A stretch of DNA of 64,000 bases from Euglena gracilis (taxonomy: Eukaryota > Euglenida > Euglenophyceae > Euglenales): positions 36,503,703-36,567,702 of the forward strand of contig CP154954.1 of the NCBI GenBank assembly GCA_039621445.1, in the 5' to 3' direction. Made by a program: the position numbers and the translations under genes. The notes below the pieces were generated by a model. It was not told the origin of the DNA and searched no databases. It saw only the letters and a list, made by a program, of their open reading frames with translations. This document shows positions 61,101 to 64,000 of the stretch, piece by piece; positions within the stretch are counted from its first letter, which is position 1, and every line of letters begins with the position of its first letter.

Positions 61101-64000
61101 GCTTCGCCCCCCCCCAAATATGAACACAACCAGCCATCGCGGCGGATCAATGCCTGTACAACCGGGCCGCCAGCCCTGCTTGTGCTCCTCGTGGTCAGTC
61201 TCCCCATCCCGGCGCGCCGCGGGGCCCAGCACGACCCGCGGGGTGCGGACGTGCACGATTGACGGCACACCGGCGAGACCACGGGGCGGCAACTGCCCCC
61301 CAAAGGGTTGGGACGTATTTCTGTCGGCAGAAAGTGGTGAAAAATTCTCTGCTGGATCAAGCTTGGCCTAACCCCCCCCCCCCCCAAAATAAGACTCGGG
61401 TCATATTTTTGGGTCCGTTGCTGGAAACCTCCAGGGGGGGTCTTATTTTTTGGGCGGTCTTAATTTCTTGAATTTTTTCTTGACCGACCCGGGCCCAAAA
61501 AAAAAACCATCATTTTTCAGGTTCCCAGAAGCATTAAAAATTTTCGTTTGGCACTTCGCACCATGGGTGAATTTGGTGTAAGTTGACATTTAGCATGTTT
61601 TTTGCCCTTCAAAAATGTGAAAATTTTTGAAGTTTCATCATTTTTGTGTGTGAAATCGGGGTTTTTTGCTAATTTCTCATCTTCGGCGCTTCGAGCCGTC
61701 AGGGGGGTCTAATTTTTGGGGTTTAGAAGAGAAAAAATCGGGGAGGGTTTGTGCCAGCCTGGCCAGGGCTGCAGCGGGGGGAAAGGCGCGTTGATCGCCA
61801 CTCCCTGGCTGGCTGGCAATCAAAAATAGGCATACACTTCCAGGTTCACAACAGGTTCACAAACGGAGGAAAACAACAACTCGGGAATTGCGTTGGGTGA
61901 AAAAAATAATGGAAGAATAGGGACAATAGAAAAAAGGCAACGTCCAGGCACAACAGCCCAAATGGCTGCCACAACCTTTCACCCCAGGGAACAGCACTTG
62001 GGTCAACGTCACCCCACGCACTCCGCTGGGGGGAGGACGCAGGGTTCGATATAAGGACAGGTGGGGGGGGGTGGTCCGGACCCCCCCCTGCGGGCCAGGA
62101 GGGGGGGGGGTGGGGGGGGACACCCCCCCCACCTAAACAGGTGCGCGGTCAGGGTGGCCGAAAATTTTTGACCCCCCAAAACGACCAAAAGTGCCATTTT
62201 GGGCACTTTTTGGGCAAAAATGTGCCAAAAATGCAAAAAAAATTTCGGCGCGAAGCGCCGGAGGAAAAAATTGACCCTTTTTGGGGGGGGTCAATTTTTG
62301 CCCCCGAGGGTCGGTCCGGACCCCCCTTGCAGGTGGGGGGGGGTGGTCCGGACCCCCCCCTGCGGGCCAGGAGGGGGGGGGGGGGGGGGGGGGGGCACCC
62401 CCCACCTAAACCATGTACGCCCTCCTTATATCGAACCCTGGGAGGACGGCTGTAGTGCGCAAAGAGCCCCCGGCGGCGTGGGCGAGTGGTCCAGGTCCAT
62501 TGTTGTGCTGCGGCGGCTCAGCGGACGGGCGGGGGACACGTCGTGGGCCCACGACCCCGGGGAGTGCCCCTCCCTCGCCGTACCGGAGTCTGCAGGGCGA
62601 GAGAGAAGAAAGGAACCCGCTTGGCACTGCTGCAGGTTGGCCCAAATCCGTCGTTTCTGCCGCAGGGCCCTGAGGTTCTGTGGCATGGCAATGTGCCGGG
62701 GACGCACGGTATTGCGCGGGATAGGGGACCTGCGCCGCCCGGCACACCACCGCTGCCGCCGCCCGGCACGCCGTCCGGCTTCAGGACGACGGCGGCCACC
62801 ACCGTCCGGCACCGCCGCAGCCCTGCAGTGCCGGGCAATGTGGGCGGTCCGCCCAGCAGCCACCACACAGGGGTCTCGGAGGTTTGGGGGTGCCCAGACT
62901 GGATGGCAAAGCGGGCCAACGGAGTGGATGGGGGCCAGCAAGGGCATACCCCATCACACCCCCAACCCTGGGGGACGGCCAGGCCCTTCCCCCAAAACGG
63001 TGCCACGGGAGGCGGCAGTGCGGGCGACCACTGCGGCCAACCCCTCCCGCGGGATGGCACACACCCGGCTGGTGCTGGGCCACGGTGGGCACCAGCTTGC
63101 ACGTGACGTACTTGTGCCGCCGCTGCGGGGCCAGGCCCCGGCCCGCCTTGTCCCCCCCCCCGAGGCGTTCCATTCGCCCGGACGGCCAAGCGCGAACCGC
63201 CGGGGCACCCCCACAAGCAGCGCCACCCAAACCTCAACGCTGGCGGAGCTGGGGAAAAATGAAAAAGCAAGCACCGGAGTGCATGAAAACCGCACGGATC
63301 GTCGGATGGATTTGAAAAGGCGTGGACGACCTCCACGATGAACAGTCGAGACCACCGCGCTGGAAAGCTCCCGCTGTGGGCGGGCAAAGACTGGGGGGAG
63401 GCTGTGCTGGGCCCCATCGCTGAAGCGGGGCACTGGCCTGTGCAGGACCAGCCGACACGGGCGGCCGGGCTGCAGCTTCTGGAACGCCGCCTTGAACAGG
63501 CGCAGGGACGGCGTGCGGCGGGAGTTGACCTGGACGATGAAGTCGAACACCTGCGCCGGGGCGGAAGTGAAACGCGCCAGCCCAACCGTGCCGGGAGAAT
63601 GTTTCATGTGAAACCATTGGGCAGCAGCTGACGCCGGGAGGGGAGCAGACCCCCTCCATCCGGCCAAGGAGCGGAGAGTGGGGGGGGGGGGCACGGCACT
63701 CCTTGCCACCTTGACTCTGTAAACCCTCCAAATATCGAACCAGTCATCCCCCCGAGACCTGTCCCTGCTTCCTGTCTGCCTTTAGCGACCACCGGACAAC
63801 AGGACAGAAGGCGCGACGGGGGCAGCGGAGGGCCAGCGGTGCCACAGCCCCAGGGCTGAAGGGGGGGAGGACCTGGATCCCACTCCTGGCGGCTGGGCTG
63901 TGCTCCTTGACTCGGATGACCTGGGGAGGGCACAGCGGAAGACGTACAGGGCACAGGGCGACGGCACTGACCGGCAGGGGAAACAGATGCTCAATGTGTG
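57974..64000 (-). CDS. Gene-level entry: GRASP-like Golgi protein gene (5' end outside window)
   Basis: Seven minus-strand exons. The two at the right edge (63,873-63,920 and 63,434-63,550) join in phase to give VIRVKEHSPAARSGIQ + VFDFIVQVNSRRTPSL and on. This matches the first PDZ half of GRASP55/65/Grh1, where a hydrophobic-x-V...SP..AG segment is followed by the signature FFDFIV-x-(I/V)-N. GRASPs are peripheral Golgi membrane proteins that tether cisternae and act in unconventional secretion. The N-terminal myristoylation site would be right of the window. Downstream exons are assigned by G/C-biased frames and splice sites; I do not see the WGG-LLG and GYGYLHR landmarks of the second PDZ, so some exons may be missed or the protein is divergent. 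Ends at TGA (57,974-57,976). Confidence 0.5.
58120..59960. other. Intron of the right-hand gene without further exons seen
   Basis: Contains GGTGCTGGCTGGACCCCC phrases at 58,811 and 59,107 that may bracket a repeat, and the telomere-like fold-back at 59,187-59,397. No additional exon supported. Confidence 0.5.
59187..59397. mobile_element. Fold-back element with TTAGGG core
   Basis: Inner arms TAGGGTTAGGGTTAGGAGTT (59,241-59,260) and its complement (59,329-59,348). Outer diverged arms AAAATCTCTGG / CTGGAGATTTTA. Spacer is CCTAA-rich. Confidence 0.7.
59964..60106 (-). CDS. GRASP-like gene, tentative exon
   Basis: Reads PRASNPAGDAGPPVPPIHIE then PLLSARSGASDSSGRALHV. Acceptor GGCTGTCCATCCAG at 60,107; donor GGCCCG|GTATCA. 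The Pro/Ser-rich composition fits the regulatory tail of GRASP proteins. Confidence 0.45.
60165..60620. repeat. G/C-run element with GGCTGGCTAG phrases
   Basis: GGGCTGGCTAGAAATTT repeated, long C/G runs, an internal CGGCGC-TTTG-GCGCCG hairpin at about 60,449, and a GGGGCTGGCTAGCTGGGCTAGC end. Probably another non-autonomous element; the ends are not resolved. Confidence 0.55.
61163..61292 (-). CDS. GRASP-like gene, tentative exon
   Basis: Reads GVPSIVHVRTPRVVLGPAAR and on through DGETDHEEHKQGWRP. Acceptor GGGGGGCAG; donor CCCG|GTTGTA. G/C-biased third positions. Confidence 0.45.
61366..61730. mobile_element. Inverted-repeat element with C-tract ends (TAAGAC type)
   Basis: Left end AACCCC...CCCCAAAATAAGACTC, internal GGGGGGTCTTATTTTTTGGG, and a right end GGGGTCTAATTTTTGGGGTTT. 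CGGCGC-TTCGA-GCCG near 61,684. Same design as 29,827 and 41,262. Confidence 0.55.
62040..62440. mobile_element. hAT-type MITE, copy 2
   Basis: 401 bp with the same TIRs (CAGGGTTCGATATAAGG / CCTTATATCGAACCCTG) and a perfect 8-bp TSD GGAGGACG at 62,032-62,039 and 62,441-62,448. Same direct orientation and same internal hairpin (about 62,246) as copy 1. ORFs crossing it are not genes. Confidence 0.92.
62730..62822 (-). CDS. GRASP-like gene, tentative exon
   Basis: Reads LRRCRTVVAAVVLKPDGVPG then GSGGVPGGA. In phase with the previous exon. Acceptor GGCACTGCAG; donor GCAG|GTCCCC. The intron that follows contains hAT MITE copy 2. Confidence 0.4.
63065..63122 (-). CDS. GRASP-like gene, tentative exon
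   Basis: Reads RRHKYVTCKLVPTVAQHQP. Acceptor CTGGCCCCGCAG at 63,123; donor CCGG|GTGTGT. The VTCKLVPT segment could correspond to the RE-V-x-(L/V)-x-P strand of GRASP, but this is weak. Confidence 0.45.
63434..63550 (-). CDS. GRASP-like gene, exon VFDFIVQVN...
   Basis: Exactly 39 codons, VFDFIVQVNSRRTPSLRLFK through KLQPGRPCRLVLHRP. Acceptor CCGCCCCGGCGCAG at 63,551, donor GGCCA|GTGCCC. FDFIVQVN is the most diagnostic GRASP string; L-x-x-x-F-x-x-L-x-P-G-x-x-x-x-L-V follows a PDZ helix-strand pattern. Confidence 0.7.
63873..63920 (-). CDS. GRASP-like gene, exon VIRVKEHSPAARSGIQ
   Basis: Exactly 16 codons. Acceptor CTGTGCCCTCCCCAG at 63,921 and donor ATCCAG|GTCCTC at 63,872. Contains the (S)PA-x-x-(A/S)G loop typical of PDZ/GRASP. 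Confidence 0.7.

Noticed and set aside
62199-63341. 380-residue plus ORF
   Set aside because: It runs through the hAT MITE and antisense to the minus exons; composition is that of a shadow frame.

Overview
The window is nuclear DNA of a eukaryote with long, repeat-loaded introns. Short GC-rich coding pieces (third codon positions almost all G or C) are separated by AT-rich or homopolymer-rich introns with GT...AG borders. I see no bacterial-style gene packing, rRNA gene, CRISPR array or complete tRNA. Interstitial CCCTAA/TTAGGG tracts suggest TTAGGG-type telomeres. A GRASP-like Golgi protein argues against a land plant or green alga. A protist or unicellular relative of animals/fungi fits, but I cannot name the organism. 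All exon borders below were called by eye from reading frame and splice dinucleotides; those marked approximate may be off by tens of bases.

Region 1 (about 0.3-39.4 kb, minus strand) is one very large gene with about 49 recognisable exons. It starts in a proline/glycine-rich first exon near 39.4 kb and runs leftward off the window. Nearly every exon encodes 25-80 residues of Ala/Glu/Arg/Gln/Leu-rich coiled coil. The exons I can place sum to roughly 7.9 kb (about 2,600 codons). The introns hold microsatellites, inverted-repeat elements, a 205-bp higher-order tandem array inside a TIR-bounded element, hAT-type MITEs with intact 8-bp target-site duplications, and TTCGAGG arrays beside telomere-like repeats.

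Region 2 (39.4-46.6 kb) has no gene I can support. It holds an almost perfect 0.94-kb palindrome, a C-tract-ended inverted-repeat element, and clusters of short dyad repeats (GCGCAA and GAAGCGG families).

Region 3 (46.6-53.5 kb, plus strand) is an 11-exon gene whose central exons encode a ParB/sulfiredoxin-like fold (GQHR motif). One upstream exon carries two TAG stops, a frameshift and a TGA, and a 3' exon looks partly inverted, so this copy is probably decaying. A GAAGCGG...CCGCTTC palindrome or a degenerate form of it lies in almost every intron, and two copies are in frame inside an exon.

Region 4 (53.5-64 kb) is mostly repeats (tandem palindromes, GT arrays, fold-backs, another hAT MITE). 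It also carries the exons of a minus-strand gene whose 5' part enters from the right edge. Two of these join in phase to give the first PDZ half of a GRASP (Golgi reassembly/stacking) domain; the last ends in a stop at 57,974.

The main theme is partitioning: several unrelated short palindrome families each occupy their own stretch of the locus, and some lie within coding sequence.
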